Positions 45,112-54,745 are shown, counted from the stretch's first letter. The stretch is DNA of 64,000 nucleotides from an uncultured Lachnospiraceae bacterium (GCA_947570615.1 CANOVJ010000016.1:1-64000); one strand, 5' to 3'. Numbers and translations: made by a program. The notes: generated by a model from the sequence alone, not told the origin.

Positions 45112-45146
45112 AAAAAAAGAGGGCATACAAGCAGTATGTCCTCTTT
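45112..45146 (-). terminator. Terminator after recN
   Basis: A 13-bp stem (AAAGAGGACATAC with GTATGCCCTCTTT, one mismatch) around TGCTT, followed by Ts on the minus strand. It ends the long operon before spoIVB. Confidence 0.8.
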
Positions 45147-45206
45147 ATTATGTGAAAAACTTTATTTTTTAGTTGCGATATTTTACTTTTTTACTTCCAA
45201 ATGCTG

Positions 45207-46964
45207 TTATTTCTTTTTTGCGCTCTTTTTAACCTTCTCCGCGGTCTGTTTCATCTCCCTGGCATTGCCCAGAACCGCCTCCGTGAGCTCGCCGCTGCCC
45301 AGAAGCCTGGCCAGCTCCTTCAGGCTCTCCTCCCCGGAGAGCTCTCTGATATCCGTAACGGTTCTTTCACCCTTTTCACCGTCCTTTACCGGGCCGGCAT
45401 CCCCGGAGTCTTTTTGGGAACCCGAACCCTTCCGTACCCTTTTTTCGATCAGGAAATGCCGCTCCGCCATGGAAGCGATCTGGGCCAGATGGGTGATACA
45501 GATGATCTGGTGGTTTGCGGATAATCTTCCCAGCTTTTCCGAAACCTTCCAGGCCGTCCTGCCGCTGATCCCGGTGTCAATCTCGTCAAACACCAGCGTA
45601 TCCGTCTCATCCTTATCCGCAAAAACCGTCTTAAAGGCCAGCATGATCCGGGAGAGCTCTCCGCCGCTGGCAATCTGCCAGATGGGCTTTAAAGCCTCCC
45701 CGGGATTGGTGGATATCAGAAACTCCACCTTATCGTATCCGTCCGCCGAAAAGGCGTCCTGAACAGGAGTGACTGTGATGGCAAACTCCACGTCCAGAAA
45801 ATTCAGGCTGGCCAGCGCCTCCTTAAGCTGATCGGCCAGCGCGGGTGCAGCCCCGCTTCTGAGCCTGGAAAGCTCCCCGCACAGGTTCAAAACCTCTTTC
45901 CTTTCGGACTCCATTTTCTCCTGAAGCTGCTGCATGTAGATCTCATAATTCTGAAGCTTTAAAAGCGCCTGCTGCTTTTCCTCCTGGCTTTTCAGGATAT
46001 CCTCCACGGTAGCCCCATATTTATCCCGCAAATGGTTCAGAAGATTGAGCCGCTCCTCCAGGGAGGCGAACTCCTCCCCGTCAAACTCCAGGCTGTCCTC
46101 ATATTGTGCCATGGAACGGTTAAAATCGTTCAGCAGATCGTCGATTTCCGTAAGCTGCGCGATGAGGGGCTCGATCTCATCGTCATAGGCGCTTAAGGTT
46201 TTCAGCTCCCGCAGGGCATGTCCGGCGGCCTCTCCCGCGCTCCCCTCCTCGTCGTATCCGGTCAGGGCGTGGACAAGGCCCACAACCTCTTTCATCTTCC
46301 TGGCGTTGGCCAGCTTCCGGTATTTCTTCTCCACCTGCTCATCCTCGCCGGGCGTCAGGGCGGCGGACTCGATCTCATTGATCTCAAAGGCCAGGAACCT
46401 GGCCTCCCGCTCCCGCACGGCCTCGTCGGAATTCTGCTCCTCCAGCTCCTGTCTGAGCCTTCTGTACTGTGAAAGCCGCTCCCTGAGCTGCTCCCGGATC
46501 TTTCCGCCGGCCGCGCCCACGTAATCGTCCAGCATTTTTCCGGCGGCCGCCGGCTTCAGGAGGGACTGATGCTCATGCTGTCCGTACATATCCAGAAGAC
46601 ATCCTGAAAGGCTCTTTAACTGCCCGGCGCTGATGATCTCCCCGTTTGCCCGGCAGACGCTCCTGGCAGCCATGATCTTCCTCTGTAAAATAAGCGTCCC
46701 ATCCTCCTCCAGGGGAAGATCCAGCTCCCTGAGCATCCCGCGCTGCCTCTCGTTTAAGGAAAAGACCAGCTCCACCAGCGCATACTCCGCCCCTGAGCGG
46801 ATGTAGTCCTTCCCGGCCTTCGCCCCCAGGGCGAGATTGATGGATCCGATGATGATGGATTTTCCCGCCCCTGTTTCCCCGGTGAGGATATTCATCCCCG
46901 GAGAGAAATTCACCTCCTGCTCATCGATCAGCGCCAGATTTTTTACATGTAGACTTTCAAGCAT
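45207..46964 (-). CDS. recN: DNA repair protein RecN
   Basis: A 585-residue SMC-like ATPase. It has Walker A LTGETGAGKSIIIGS (about 28-42), a long coiled-coil middle (about 160-370), the signature region ASGGELSRIMLAFK and Walker B DTLVFDEIDTGISG (about 450-470). An insert rich in K, G, D and S (about 510-535) precedes the last helices. RecN acts in repair of double-strand breaks. It is the last gene of the nusB-to-recN unit and ends at a strong terminator. Confidence 0.96.
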   Translation of the reverse strand: MLESLHVKNLALIDEQEVNFSPGMNILTGETGAGKSIIIGSINLALGAKAGKDYIRSGAEYALVELVFSLNERQRGMLRELDLPLEEDGTLILQRKIMAARSVCRANGEIISAGQLKSLSGCLLDMYGQHEHQSLLKPAAAGKMLDDYVGAAGGKIREQLRERLSQYRRLRQELEEQNSDEAVREREARFLAFEINEIESAALTPGEDEQVEKKYRKLANARKMKEVVGLVHALTGYDEEGSAGEAAGHALRELKTLSAYDDEIEPLIAQLTEIDDLLNDFNRSMAQYEDSLEFDGEEFASLEERLNLLNHLRDKYGATVEDILKSQEEKQQALLKLQNYEIYMQQLQEKMESERKEVLNLCGELSRLRSGAAPALADQLKEALASLNFLDVEFAITVTPVQDAFSADGYDKVEFLISTNPGEALKPIWQIASGGELSRIMLAFKTVFADKDETDTLVFDEIDTGISGRTAWKVSEKLGRLSANHQIICITHLAQIASMAERHFLIEKRVRKGSGSQKDSGDAGPVKDGEKGERTVTDIRELSGEESLKELARLLGSGELTEAVLGNAREMKQTAEKVKKSAKKK

Positions 46965-46987
46965 ATGTCAATTTTTCCTCCGCGTAC

Positions 46988-47440
46988 TCAGTCCTTTAAC
47001 ATATTCCGGATTTTCTCCATCACCTGCTGCGTATCCTCCACGGTTCTGACCGCCATCATAATGGTATCGTCCCCCGCAATGGAGCCCACGATCTCCTTCA
47101 ATTTCATGGCGTCCAGCGCGGCTGCCACCGCCATGGCCATCCCCGACACAGTCTTTACCACCAGGATATTCTGGGCCATATCCATGGAGATGAACCCGTC
47201 CTTCAGCACCCGTATGTACTTGTCGTTGAGATAGTGATCGCTCTGGGTCAGAATGGCGTATTTCTGCCTCCCGTCCCCTGTGGGGATCTTGGAGAGCTTG
47301 AGCTCCCGGATATCTCTGGACACCGTGGCCTGGGTGACGGGATAACCGTCCCTTTTGAGCAGCTCCGCCAGCTCCTCCTGAGTCTCGATCTCAAGCTGCT
47401 CCACCATCTCTCTGATTCTCTGATGTCTGCTCTTCTTCAT
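46988..47440 (-). CDS. argR: Arginine repressor
   Basis: A 150-residue ArgR/AhrC protein. It has the winged helix at the start (RHQRIREMVEQLEIETQEEL, with PVTQATVSRDIREL as recognition region) and the C-terminal hexamer/arginine-binding domain with GSIAGDDTIMMAVRT (about 118). In Firmicutes it is regularly next to recN, as here (24 bp). It represses arginine synthesis and activates catabolism. Confidence 0.96.
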   Translation of the reverse strand: MKKSRHQRIREMVEQLEIETQEELAELLKRDGYPVTQATVSRDIRELKLSKIPTGDGRQKYAILTQSDHYLNDKYIRVLKDGFISMDMAQNILVVKTVSGMAMAVAAALDAMKLKEIVGSIAGDDTIMMAVRTVEDTQQVMEKIRNMLKD

Positions 47441-47541
47441 AATTATAGCGTCCCGCCGCGCCGGATGTGCGGGCGTATGGGCTCCTCCCTCAGATTTTCT
47501 GCCTCTGCAGCGCCGCCCGACTTCTCCCCCTCCGGGGAATC

Positions 47542-48447
47542 TCAGTCGCTCATCTTCCGGTTCAGGACCTCCAGGAAGCTGACCTGGGAGAGCTTCACGA
47601 TCCCCGTGGTTCTGCCGGATTTGCGAATCTCGAGCCTCTCCCCCGTGCGAAGGGGCACCTTATGGCATCCGTCAAATATGGCCTCCACCTCCTGAATCTC
47701 CCCGTCCCTGCTGCTCTCGATCTCCACGCTCACCCGGTCCTCACAGGAGAGCACAATGCTCCTGCTCTGCATGGAATGGGGACAGATGGGCGTAAGCAGG
47801 ATCAGCTCCGCCCTGGGCTCCACCACAGGCCCTCCCGCGGAGAGGCTGTATCCGGTGGAGCCCGTGGGCGTGGCCACGATCACCCCGTCCCCGTGAAACC
47901 GGTGGAGAAGCTGCCCGTTTACGTAGATCCTGAAATTGATGATCTGCAGCGATCCCTTTCTGGTGATGACAATATCGTTCAGCGCCCGGGCCTGGTCCTG
48001 CCTCCCGCCGACAGGCTCTGCGGCCCTGTCCCGGTCTCCGGCTGCGCTCCCGGTATCCTGCGCCCTGTAGCTTTTGCCAAGGAGCATCATGCGGTTTTCG
48101 ATTTCGTATTCGTCCCGGATCAGCTTTTGCAGGGCGTCCTTAATCCCGTCCCGGTTCACCTCCGCCAGGAATCCCAGGGTACCCATATTGATCCCCAGGA
48201 AGGGAATGTCCCGGTCCGCCAGGTCTACCGCAGCCTGCAGAAGGGTCCCGTCCCCTCCCAGCACCAGGATACAGTCCACCTCGGAGCTGACCTGCTCCCG
48301 GTATGTATAACCATCCCGATCCGCCTTTTTCGTGCCCTCATCCACCAGACAGGTTTTTCCGAGGCTCTCCAGATACTCTCTGATCAGAAACGCCGTCTCA
48401 AGGGCTCCCTCCCTGGTGGAATTGGCAATCACATAAAAATGATTCAT
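47542..48447 (-). CDS. nadK: NAD kinase
   Basis: A 301-residue kinase. It has GGDGTLLQAAVDLAD (about 65, phosphate binding) and the motif TPTGSTGYSLSAGGP (about 195). An insert of charged residues (about 125-150, DTGSAAGDRDRAAEPVGGR) lengthens the middle. It makes NADP from NAD. Its start overlaps the tlyA stop by 4 bp (ATGA). Confidence 0.95.
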   Translation of the reverse strand: MNHFYVIANSTREGALETAFLIREYLESLGKTCLVDEGTKKADRDGYTYREQVSSEVDCILVLGGDGTLLQAAVDLADRDIPFLGINMGTLGFLAEVNRDGIKDALQKLIRDEYEIENRMMLLGKSYRAQDTGSAAGDRDRAAEPVGGRQDQARALNDIVITRKGSLQIINFRIYVNGQLLHRFHGDGVIVATPTGSTGYSLSAGGPVVEPRAELILLTPICPHSMQSRSIVLSCEDRVSVEIESSRDGEIQEVEAIFDGCHKVPLRTGERLEIRKSGRTTGIVKLSQVSFLEVLNRKMSD

Positions 48448-49352
48448 GGCTGTCCCTGCCTTTCTCTGTCAAGGCTTTTGTGGGCGTTTTCCACCGTCTG
48501 CGCGATCAGCGCGCTCATCTCCTCCCGCCATGAAAGGCCGGTTTTCTTCCGGATGATCTCATCTAAAAGCTCCTCGGCCTGACTCTCGGAATAATCTGCG
48601 CTCTCCGGCGCCCTGTCCATGTTCCTGGCTGTGTGCAGCAGATATTCTATATTCCCTTCCGGGCCTTTCACAGGGGAAAAATCAAGATGCAGAATGTCGA
48701 AGCCGACCGCATCCGCGTAATCGATTATTTTTCTTATGACTTCCGTATGAATCTGCGGCTCCCGGACGACGCCCTTTTTGCCCACCTTATCGCGGCCTGC
48801 CTCAAACTGGGGCTTGATCAGGCACACCATCTGCCGTCCCTGTCCCAAAAGCGCCCTGGCAGGCAGAAGAATTTTGGTAAGGGAGATAAAGGAGACGTCC
48901 ACCGAAACGAAATCCGGCTTCTCCTCCACATCGTCCGGCGTCATGAATCTGAAATTGGTCTTCTCCATACAGACCACCCTTGGATCGCTTCGCAGCTTCC
49001 AGTCGAGCTGTCCATAGCCCACGTCCACGGAATATACCTTCCGGGCCCCGTTTTGCAGCATACAGTCGGTAAAGCCGCCGGTGGACGCGCCGACATCCAT
49101 ACAGACCCTGCCCTCCAGATCAAGGCCAAATTCCTTCACCGCCTTTTCCAGCTTGAGCCCTCCCCGGCTCACATATTTAAGGAGCGCGCCCCTGACCTCG
49201 ATCCGCGCCCGCTCCGCGTCAAAACCGGTTCCGGCTTTGTCCTCCCGCTGTCCGTCCACAAACACATTGCCTGACATAATCATGGCCCTGGCCTTCTCCC
49301 GCGAAGGGGCCAGGCCTCTTTTTACAAGCAAAACATCCAGTCGCTCCTTCAT
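48444..49352 (-). CDS. tlyA: TlyA-family rRNA methyltransferase
   Basis: A 302-residue protein with an N-terminal S4 RNA-binding domain (1-60; RLDVLLVKRGLAPSREKA) and a SAM methyltransferase domain. The latter has DVGASTGGFTDCMLQNGA (about 83), SVDVSFISLTKIL and the region LIKPQFEAGRDKVGKKG. Such enzymes make 2'-O-methyl groups on rRNA and can affect sensitivity to capreomycin-type drugs. The start shares a base with the dxs stop. Confidence 0.94.
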   Translation of the reverse strand: MKERLDVLLVKRGLAPSREKARAMIMSGNVFVDGQREDKAGTGFDAERARIEVRGALLKYVSRGGLKLEKAVKEFGLDLEGRVCMDVGASTGGFTDCMLQNGARKVYSVDVGYGQLDWKLRSDPRVVCMEKTNFRFMTPDDVEEKPDFVSVDVSFISLTKILLPARALLGQGRQMVCLIKPQFEAGRDKVGKKGVVREPQIHTEVIRKIIDYADAVGFDILHLDFSPVKGPEGNIEYLLHTARNMDRAPESADYSESQAEELLDEIIRKKTGLSWREEMSALIAQTVENAHKSLDRERQGQP

Positions 49353-51214
49353 TATCGGCTTTCCATTTCTTTCATGATTCTCTCCGCAATGGATCCGGCG
49401 TCAATGCCGATTTCCCGCTTGAGCTGATCCACATTGCCATGCTCCACGTATTCGTCCGGTATGGCGATCTGCATGAATCCGGCGCAGGTGTGCAGATCGT
49501 CCACCGCCTCACGGACCTTCTCTCCGTAGCCGCCGCTGGCCACATTTTCCTCCATGGAGACCACCAGAGAATGGTTCTCGCAGGCCCACTTCACCGCTCT
49601 CCCGTCGATGGGCTTGACGAATCTGGCGTTGACAATGCTGCATTTATGGCCTGCCCCGTTCAGGATCTCCTTCACCTCGCAGGCTGTTTTCACCATACTT
49701 CCCACGGCCATCAGACAGATTTCGCCCTCCGCGCAGATAAGCTCCGCCTTCCCCATCTCGATGGGGCTGCGGTACTCCTTAAGGCCGCTCCAGGCCTCCC
49801 CTCTGGGATAGCGCACGGCCACAGGGCCCTCATATGCGATGGCAAACTTCATCATATCGGAAAGCTCCCATTTGTTCTTCGGAGCCAGAATATGCATATT
49901 CGGTATGGAGGAGAGATAGGACAGGTCAAAAATCCCCTGGTGGGTCTCCCCGTCGCTTCCCACCAGCCCGGCCCGGTCTATGGCAAACACCACCGGAAGA
50001 TTCTGGATACACACATCGTGAAGGATCTGGTCGTAGGCCCTCTGCAAAAAGGAGGAATAGACCGCCACCACAGGCCGCAATCCCCCGGCGGCCATTCCCG
50101 CGGCAAAGGTTACCGCGTGCTCCTCCGCAATCCCCACGTCGAAGAAACGCTCCGGGTACATGTTCCGGAAACGCTTAAGGCCCGTCCCGTCGGGCATGGC
50201 GGCGGTGATGGCCACCACCCGCTCATCCCTGGCCCCCAGCTTGGTCATGACCGTGGAAAAAATATCTGTGTAATTGGCCGTCGTACGGGGTCTGGTGGGC
50301 AGTCCCGTCTCGATGTCAAAGGGCTCCGCCCCGTGGAATCTGGCGGGATGGCGCTCTGCCGGCGCAAATCCCCTGCCCTTCTGGGTGATCACGTGGACCA
50401 GCACCGCGTTCCTGGTCCTTCTGGCCTCCTGCAGTACCCTGAGCATGGCGGGAATGTTGTGCCCGTCCACCGGCCCCAGGTAGGTGATCCCCATATCCTC
50501 AAAGAACATGCCCGGAACCACCAGATGCTTGAAGCTGCTCTTGGCCTTGCGGATTCCCTCCACCACCTTGTTCCCCCTGGGGATTTCCTTGAGCGTGTTG
50601 TACACCCCCTCCTTGATATCAAGGTAGGCGTCGGCGGTTCTGATATTGTTCAGATATTTGGACATACCGCCCACATTTTCGGAGATGGACATGTTGTTGT
50701 CGTTGAGCACGATAATAAAGTTGGTCTCCAGCTTGGCGGCATTGTTCAGAGCCTCATAGGCCATGCCCCCCGTCAGAGAGCCGTCGCCGATCACGGATAC
50801 GACGGTGTTGGTCTCCCCCTGGAGATCTCTGGCCTTCACCAGACCAAGCCCCGCCGAGATGGAGGTGGAGCTGTGTCCCGTGTCAAAGCAGTCGCACTCG
50901 CTCTCCTTGCGCTTGGGGAACCCGCTCAGGCCTCCCTGCTTGCGCAGATTCTCAAACCCCTCCCGCCTGCCTGTAAGGAGCTTATGGGTATAGGACTGGT
51001 GCCCCACATCCCAGATCAGCTTGTCCTTTGGCAAATCGAGAAACAGATGAAGCGCCATGGTCAGCTCCACCGCTCCCAGGTTGGAGCCCAGATGTCCGCC
51101 GCTTCTGGAGATCTTCTCGATGAGGAAATCCCGTATCTCCTGGGCGAGCTCCTGGTAATCCGAGGGATCCGTATTTTTGATATCATTGGCGCCTTTAATC
51201 GAATCAAGTAACAT
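49352..51214 (-). CDS. dxs: 1-Deoxy-D-xylulose-5-phosphate synthase
   Basis: A 620-residue enzyme if started at MLLDSIKGAND (51214), with AGAAGG about ten bases upstream. It has the ThDP motif GDGSLTGGMAYEALNNA (about 150-166) and the transketolase motif DRAGLVGSDGETHQG (about 415). It catalyses the first step of the MEP isoprenoid pathway. Next to ispA it gives this operon two isoprenoid genes. Confidence 0.97.
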   Translation of the reverse strand: MLLDSIKGANDIKNTDPSDYQELAQEIRDFLIEKISRSGGHLGSNLGAVELTMALHLFLDLPKDKLIWDVGHQSYTHKLLTGRREGFENLRKQGGLSGFPKRKESECDCFDTGHSSTSISAGLGLVKARDLQGETNTVVSVIGDGSLTGGMAYEALNNAAKLETNFIIVLNDNNMSISENVGGMSKYLNNIRTADAYLDIKEGVYNTLKEIPRGNKVVEGIRKAKSSFKHLVVPGMFFEDMGITYLGPVDGHNIPAMLRVLQEARRTRNAVLVHVITQKGRGFAPAERHPARFHGAEPFDIETGLPTRPRTTANYTDIFSTVMTKLGARDERVVAITAAMPDGTGLKRFRNMYPERFFDVGIAEEHAVTFAAGMAAGGLRPVVAVYSSFLQRAYDQILHDVCIQNLPVVFAIDRAGLVGSDGETHQGIFDLSYLSSIPNMHILAPKNKWELSDMMKFAIAYEGPVAVRYPRGEAWSGLKEYRSPIEMGKAELICAEGEICLMAVGSMVKTACEVKEILNGAGHKCSIVNARFVKPIDGRAVKWACENHSLVVSMEENVASGGYGEKVREAVDDLHTCAGFMQIAIPDEYVEHGNVDQLKREIGIDAGSIAERIMKEMESR

Positions 51215-51300
51215 GCTTTCAACCTTCTTTTCTTTCGTCTGTGCCGCCGCACACACCTACCGCCGCGCGTTTTCTGCGAGTTCGTTTTTCTCCGGGGATC

Positions 51301-51360
51301 ATTTCTCTCTGAGAATCACTTCTCTCTGAGAGTTATTTTTCTCTGAGAGTTATCTTTCTC
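51301..51360. repeat. Short tandem repeat, period 17
   Basis: Three to four imperfect copies of a 17-base unit like CTTCTCTCTGAGAGTTA lie between dxs and ispA. The last copy runs into the final codons of ispA. No clear function is visible. Confidence 0.6.
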
Positions 51361-52249
51361 TTGTGATCAGGAACGACACCAGCTCCTCCAGGAATTCGTT
51401 TCTCCTGTCAAAAGAGGTGAGGATCTTCAGAGCCTCCCGGGACATTTTCTCAACCTCTTCCTCTGCCTTTTTCAGCCCGTGCAGACTTACAAAGGTGAGC
51501 TTGTGGTTTCTCTCATCGCTTCCCACAGGCTTTCCCAGAACCTCCTGGCTGCTGGTCACATCCAGAATATCGTCCTTAATCTGGAAAGCGATCCCTATGA
51601 GATAAGCCGCCCGCTCCATGGCCTCCACCGCCTTCTGATCCGCTCCCGCCAGGATCGCCCCGATCATCATGGCGGCCTGAATCAGCGCGGCCGTTTTATT
51701 TTCATGGATGAACAAAAGGGCTTCTTCCGTCACATTCTGCGCGCTTTCCGCCTCAATATCGGCGCACTGGCCGCCGATCATGCCCCCAAGTCCCGCCCTG
51801 TTGCCCAGCACCTTAAGCGCCTGTGCCGCCCGTCTCATGGTCTGCAGATCCGTCGCCTGATCGAATGCCGACGCTGCGGTCTCGTAGGCCAGATTCAGAA
51901 GCCCGTCCCCGGCCAGCACCGCCATGCCGTCGCCATAGACCTTCCAAGTGGTCTCCCGCCCTCTGCGGTATTCGTCGTTATCCATCGCCGGGAGATCGTC
52001 ATGCACCAGCGAGTAATTGTGAATCATCTCCAGGGCAGCCATAAAGGGCTCTACAAGCTCCCCTTCCCCGCCGAACAGAAGAAAGCACTCCCTCATGAGA
52101 ACCGGGCGCAGACGCTTGCCTCCCGCCATGGCGCTGTAATTCATGGCCTGTGCCGCCCTTATCTGAAAGCCTTCCTCCCGGGGCAGATATTTCTTAAGGA
52201 CAGCCTCCGCAAAGGCCGTCTTCTCCTCAAGCGTCTTCTTAAAATTCAT
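51350..52249 (-). CDS. ispA: Geranylgeranyl/farnesyl diphosphate synthase
   Basis: A 299-residue trans-prenyl synthase if started at MNFKKTLEEK (52249), with GGAGAGACGG upstream. It has the first aspartate-rich motif HDDLPAMDNDEYRRG (about 80) and the second QIKDDILD (about 220), with KLTFVSLHG between. It condenses isoprenyl diphosphates to C15 or C20 chains. The start overlaps the xseB stop by 11 bp. Confidence 0.95.
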   Translation of the reverse strand: MNFKKTLEEKTAFAEAVLKKYLPREEGFQIRAAQAMNYSAMAGGKRLRPVLMRECFLLFGGEGELVEPFMAALEMIHNYSLVHDDLPAMDNDEYRRGRETTWKVYGDGMAVLAGDGLLNLAYETAASAFDQATDLQTMRRAAQALKVLGNRAGLGGMIGGQCADIEAESAQNVTEEALLFIHENKTAALIQAAMMIGAILAGADQKAVEAMERAAYLIGIAFQIKDDILDVTSSQEVLGKPVGSDERNHKLTFVSLHGLKKAEEEVEKMSREALKILTSFDRRNEFLEELVSFLITRER

Positions 52250-52469
52250 CCGTCTCTCCATTCCCGTTTAAGATCAGTACCTTTTTTTCCACCTGATCGA
52301 TGGCCTCGTTGCATTTTTTCAGAAGCTCCATGCCGTTTTTGTAAATCTGGAAGGACTCCTCCAGCGAGAGCTCCTCCTGCTCCAGAGAAGCCACCGTCTC
52401 CTCCAGCCTTTCAAAGGCATCCTCCAGCTTCATTTCCTGTTCCAGCGCCTGTTTTTCCTGCCTGTCCAT
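52239..52469 (-). CDS. xseB: Exodeoxyribonuclease VII small subunit
   Basis: A 76-residue helical protein of typical length and pattern (FERLEETVASLEQEELSLEE, then FQIYKNGMELLKKCNEAI). It is the small subunit of exonuclease VII, bound to XseA. It begins 1 bp after the xseA stop. Confidence 0.95.
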   Translation of the reverse strand: MDRQEKQALEQEMKLEDAFERLEETVASLEQEELSLEESFQIYKNGMELLKKCNEAIDQVEKKVLILNGNGETDEF

Positions 52470-52470
52470 C

Positions 52471-53727
52471 TTACCGTTCTTCCCGATCCTTTCGTGGATA
52501 TTTCGCCGTGACCGAAGCCTCCACCCTTCCGTTTTTTACATAGATGTGGAGATGATCCCCGGGTGAAACCTGGTTTACGTCCGTGAAAGTCCTTCCCTGC
52601 TCATCGGACACATAGGAATATCCCTGATTGAGCTTGTCCAGAGGGGAGAGGCCCTTTAGCTTTTCAATATAAATCGCCAGCCTGTGCCTGTTTATGGTAA
52701 TCCTGTGATTCATTGCCGCACAGAGCCGCTCTTCCATGCCCATGGCGAAGGTCCTGCGCTCCCTGATCCTGCCCATGGGGCTGTTCGCCTTAAGCCGGGC
52801 GTTCAGCGCCTGCATATCCGCCCGGCAGAGCCTGATCCGTCCCTGCATCTGACGCAGCAGCGTCGCCTGTATTCCCGCAAGCTGAGCCAGAAACAGCGAG
52901 ACATCGTATACCGCCAGCTCCGCGGCCGCGGAGGGCGTGGGTGCGCGCAGATCCGCCACATAGTCGATGATGGTGGTATCCACCTCATGGCCCACCGCGG
53001 AAATCACGGGAACACTACAGTCAAACACCGCCTGGGCCACCGCTTCCTCATTGAAGGCCCACAGATCCTCAATGGAGCCGCCGCCCCTTCCCACGATCAT
53101 CACATCTACCTGTCTGCGCTCTAACTCCTTTATCCCCTCTACGATGCTGGCCGCCGCCGCATCTCCCTGCACGATGGCAGGATAGAGGATGATCTGTACA
53201 AAGGGATTACGCCTGGAGGCCACATTGATGATATCTCTCACCGCCGCCCCGGTGGGAGCCGTCACCACGCCAAGGGTTCTGATATATCCGGGGATCGGCT
53301 TCTTGTATTCGGCGGCAAACATACCTCTTTCAAGCAGCTCCGCCTTAAGACGTTCGAACCGCTCATAGAGGGCTCCCGCACCGTCCCGCTCAATCTCTCT
53401 GGCGTACAGCTGGTATTTGCCGTCCCGCTCGTACACATCGATTGTACCCCTGACCACCACCTGCATCCCTTCCGCCATCCGGAATGCAAGACCGGAACGG
53501 TTTCCCGCAAACATCACGCAGGAAATCGTTCCCTTTTCATCCTTTAAGGTAAAATAAATATGTCCGGAGGAGTGATATTTGCAGTTGCTGACCTCCCCCT
53601 TTACGGAGAGCTCCTGAAGCAAAAAATCCTGCGCGAACATATTTCTGATATATGAATTTACCTGGCCGACCGTATAGACGCTGCGGATCCTGCCGCCCGT
53701 ACCGCCGCCCTCCCCTTTTCCTCTCAT
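52471..53727 (-). CDS. xseA: Exodeoxyribonuclease VII large subunit
   Basis: A 418-residue protein if started at MRGKGEGG (53727); an earlier ATG at 53763 lies inside nusB. The order is an OB-fold (VYTVGQVNSYIRNMFAQDFL...SSGHIYFTLKD), a catalytic core with TAPTGAAVRDI and IVGRGGGSIEDLWAFNEE, then coiled coil. It degrades single-stranded DNA. The pair with xseB is normal. Confidence 0.95.
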   Translation of the reverse strand: MRGKGEGGGTGGRIRSVYTVGQVNSYIRNMFAQDFLLQELSVKGEVSNCKYHSSGHIYFTLKDEKGTISCVMFAGNRSGLAFRMAEGMQVVVRGTIDVYERDGKYQLYAREIERDGAGALYERFERLKAELLERGMFAAEYKKPIPGYIRTLGVVTAPTGAAVRDIINVASRRNPFVQIILYPAIVQGDAAAASIVEGIKELERRQVDVMIVGRGGGSIEDLWAFNEEAVAQAVFDCSVPVISAVGHEVDTTIIDYVADLRAPTPSAAAELAVYDVSLFLAQLAGIQATLLRQMQGRIRLCRADMQALNARLKANSPMGRIRERRTFAMGMEERLCAAMNHRITINRHRLAIYIEKLKGLSPLDKLNQGYSYVSDEQGRTFTDVNQVSPGDHLHIYVKNGRVEASVTAKYPRKDREER

Positions 53728-53740
53728 CTGCAACACGCTC

Positions 53741-54139
53741 TCATGCGAACCTGGCCAGAACACCGTTCACAAAGGAGGAGGAAGAGTCCTGACCGAACTT
53801 TTTGGCCAGCTCCACCGCCTCATTGATGGCCACACCGGTAGGTATGTCATCATCGTAGAGCATTTCGTAAACCGCAAGACGCAGGATGGTCAGATCCACC
53901 TTTCCCATACGTCCGGTATCCCAGCCCTGAACCTTCTCGTTCAATGCCTGGTCGATACTGTCCAGCTTCTCCACGATCCTGCCAAATTTCTCACTGATCC
54001 GGGAATTGTCTTCCTCCGTCATGGCGTTCTCCTCATCCGCAAAGAAGAATTCCTCCTGCCGGGCAAGCTCCTCCCTCGCGTTAAACTCCACCCGGAACAA
54101 CAGCTTAAAGATCTGTTCCCTTATTTCTCTTCTGCTCAT
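53741..54139 (-). CDS. nusB: Transcription antitermination protein NusB
   Basis: A 132-residue all-helical protein. It has the start [19 protein letters not shown] and the conserved [28 protein letters not shown] near the end. It binds boxA RNA with S10 during rRNA transcription. It lies 15 bp downstream of the asp23 gene. Confidence 0.95.
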   Translation of the reverse strand: MSRREIREQIFKLLFRVEFNAREELARQEEFFFADEENAMTEEDNSRISEKFGRIVEKLDSIDQALNEKVQGWDTGRMGKVDLTILRLAVYEMLYDDDIPTGVAINEAVELAKKFGQDSSSSFVNGVLARFA

Positions 54140-54154
54140 ATGATGGCTCCGTAT

Positions 54155-54535
54155 TTATTTTTCCCTCTGCATACACACCCCGGCAATACGGATATCCACA
54201 TCCGATACCTCCAGGCCGGTCATATTTTCCACCGTGGATTTCACCTTTTCCTGAACCCTCTGGGAAATCGCGGGGATATTATACCCGTACTCCACGATCA
54301 GATTCAGCTCCGCTTTTACACGCTTGCCGCTGACCTCCACCCTGACGCCTCTGGCAAGATTTTTCATGCCCATTTTGCTCCGCAGCTCATTGCCGATGTT
54401 CCCGGCCATATCGGTGACCCCTTTCACATCGGTGGCCGCAAGACCGGCGATCATGGCGACCACATCGTCGGCGATCTTCACCGTCCCAAGCTCTTCCCGC
54501 AGGATATGCATGTTCTGTTCTGCTGCTTTTTCCAT
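54155..54535 (-). CDS. Asp23/Gls24-family envelope stress protein
   Basis: A 126-residue protein with the Asp23 pattern: ADDVVAMIAGLAATDVKGVTD followed by VRVEVSGKRVKAELNLIVEYG and a closing strand region. Family members sit near the membrane and respond to cell-envelope stress; the YqhY form is usually found upstream of nusB, as here. It is the first gene of the operon. Confidence 0.93.
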   Translation of the reverse strand: MEKAAEQNMHILREELGTVKIADDVVAMIAGLAATDVKGVTDMAGNIGNELRSKMGMKNLARGVRVEVSGKRVKAELNLIVEYGYNIPAISQRVQEKVKSTVENMTGLEVSDVDIRIAGVCMQREK

Positions 54536-54626
54536 AATCTATTCCTTTCTCTCTGCACTGTCTTTCAGAAATATTCTTCCATCTGCGCTGTCTGTTTATC
54601 CCCGCCGGACAAACAGAATTATTTAT

Positions 54627-54655
54627 ATCATACCAAAAAACTGGTGTTTTGCCTA
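54627..54655 (-). promoter_or_regulatory. Promoter of the asp23-nusB-...-recN operon
   Basis: On the minus strand TAGGCA (54655-54650), 17 bases, TATGAT (54632-54627), about 90 bp before the asp23-family ATG. It is the only clear promoter seen in front of the tightly packed genes down to recN. Confidence 0.55.
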
Positions 54656-54745
54656 GCCCCGTGACGAAACTTGCGCAAAACTTATCAGGCAAACAGCATT
54701 TCAGGATGCCCTCTTTATCCCGCCCGCGCTCCTGCCGGAATGCTC

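Noticed and set aside
45083-45130. The ATG at 45130 as the start of spoIVB
   Set aside because: It lies inside the hairpin of the recN terminator. The TTG at 45082 has a proper ribosome binding site and leads directly to the expected N-terminal helix.
45083-45140. A sigma-G promoter for spoIVB (GTATG as -35)
   Set aside because: No matching CATnnTA -10 box lies at the right distance. A better -10 (CATAATA) lies before the terminator and would be blocked by it.
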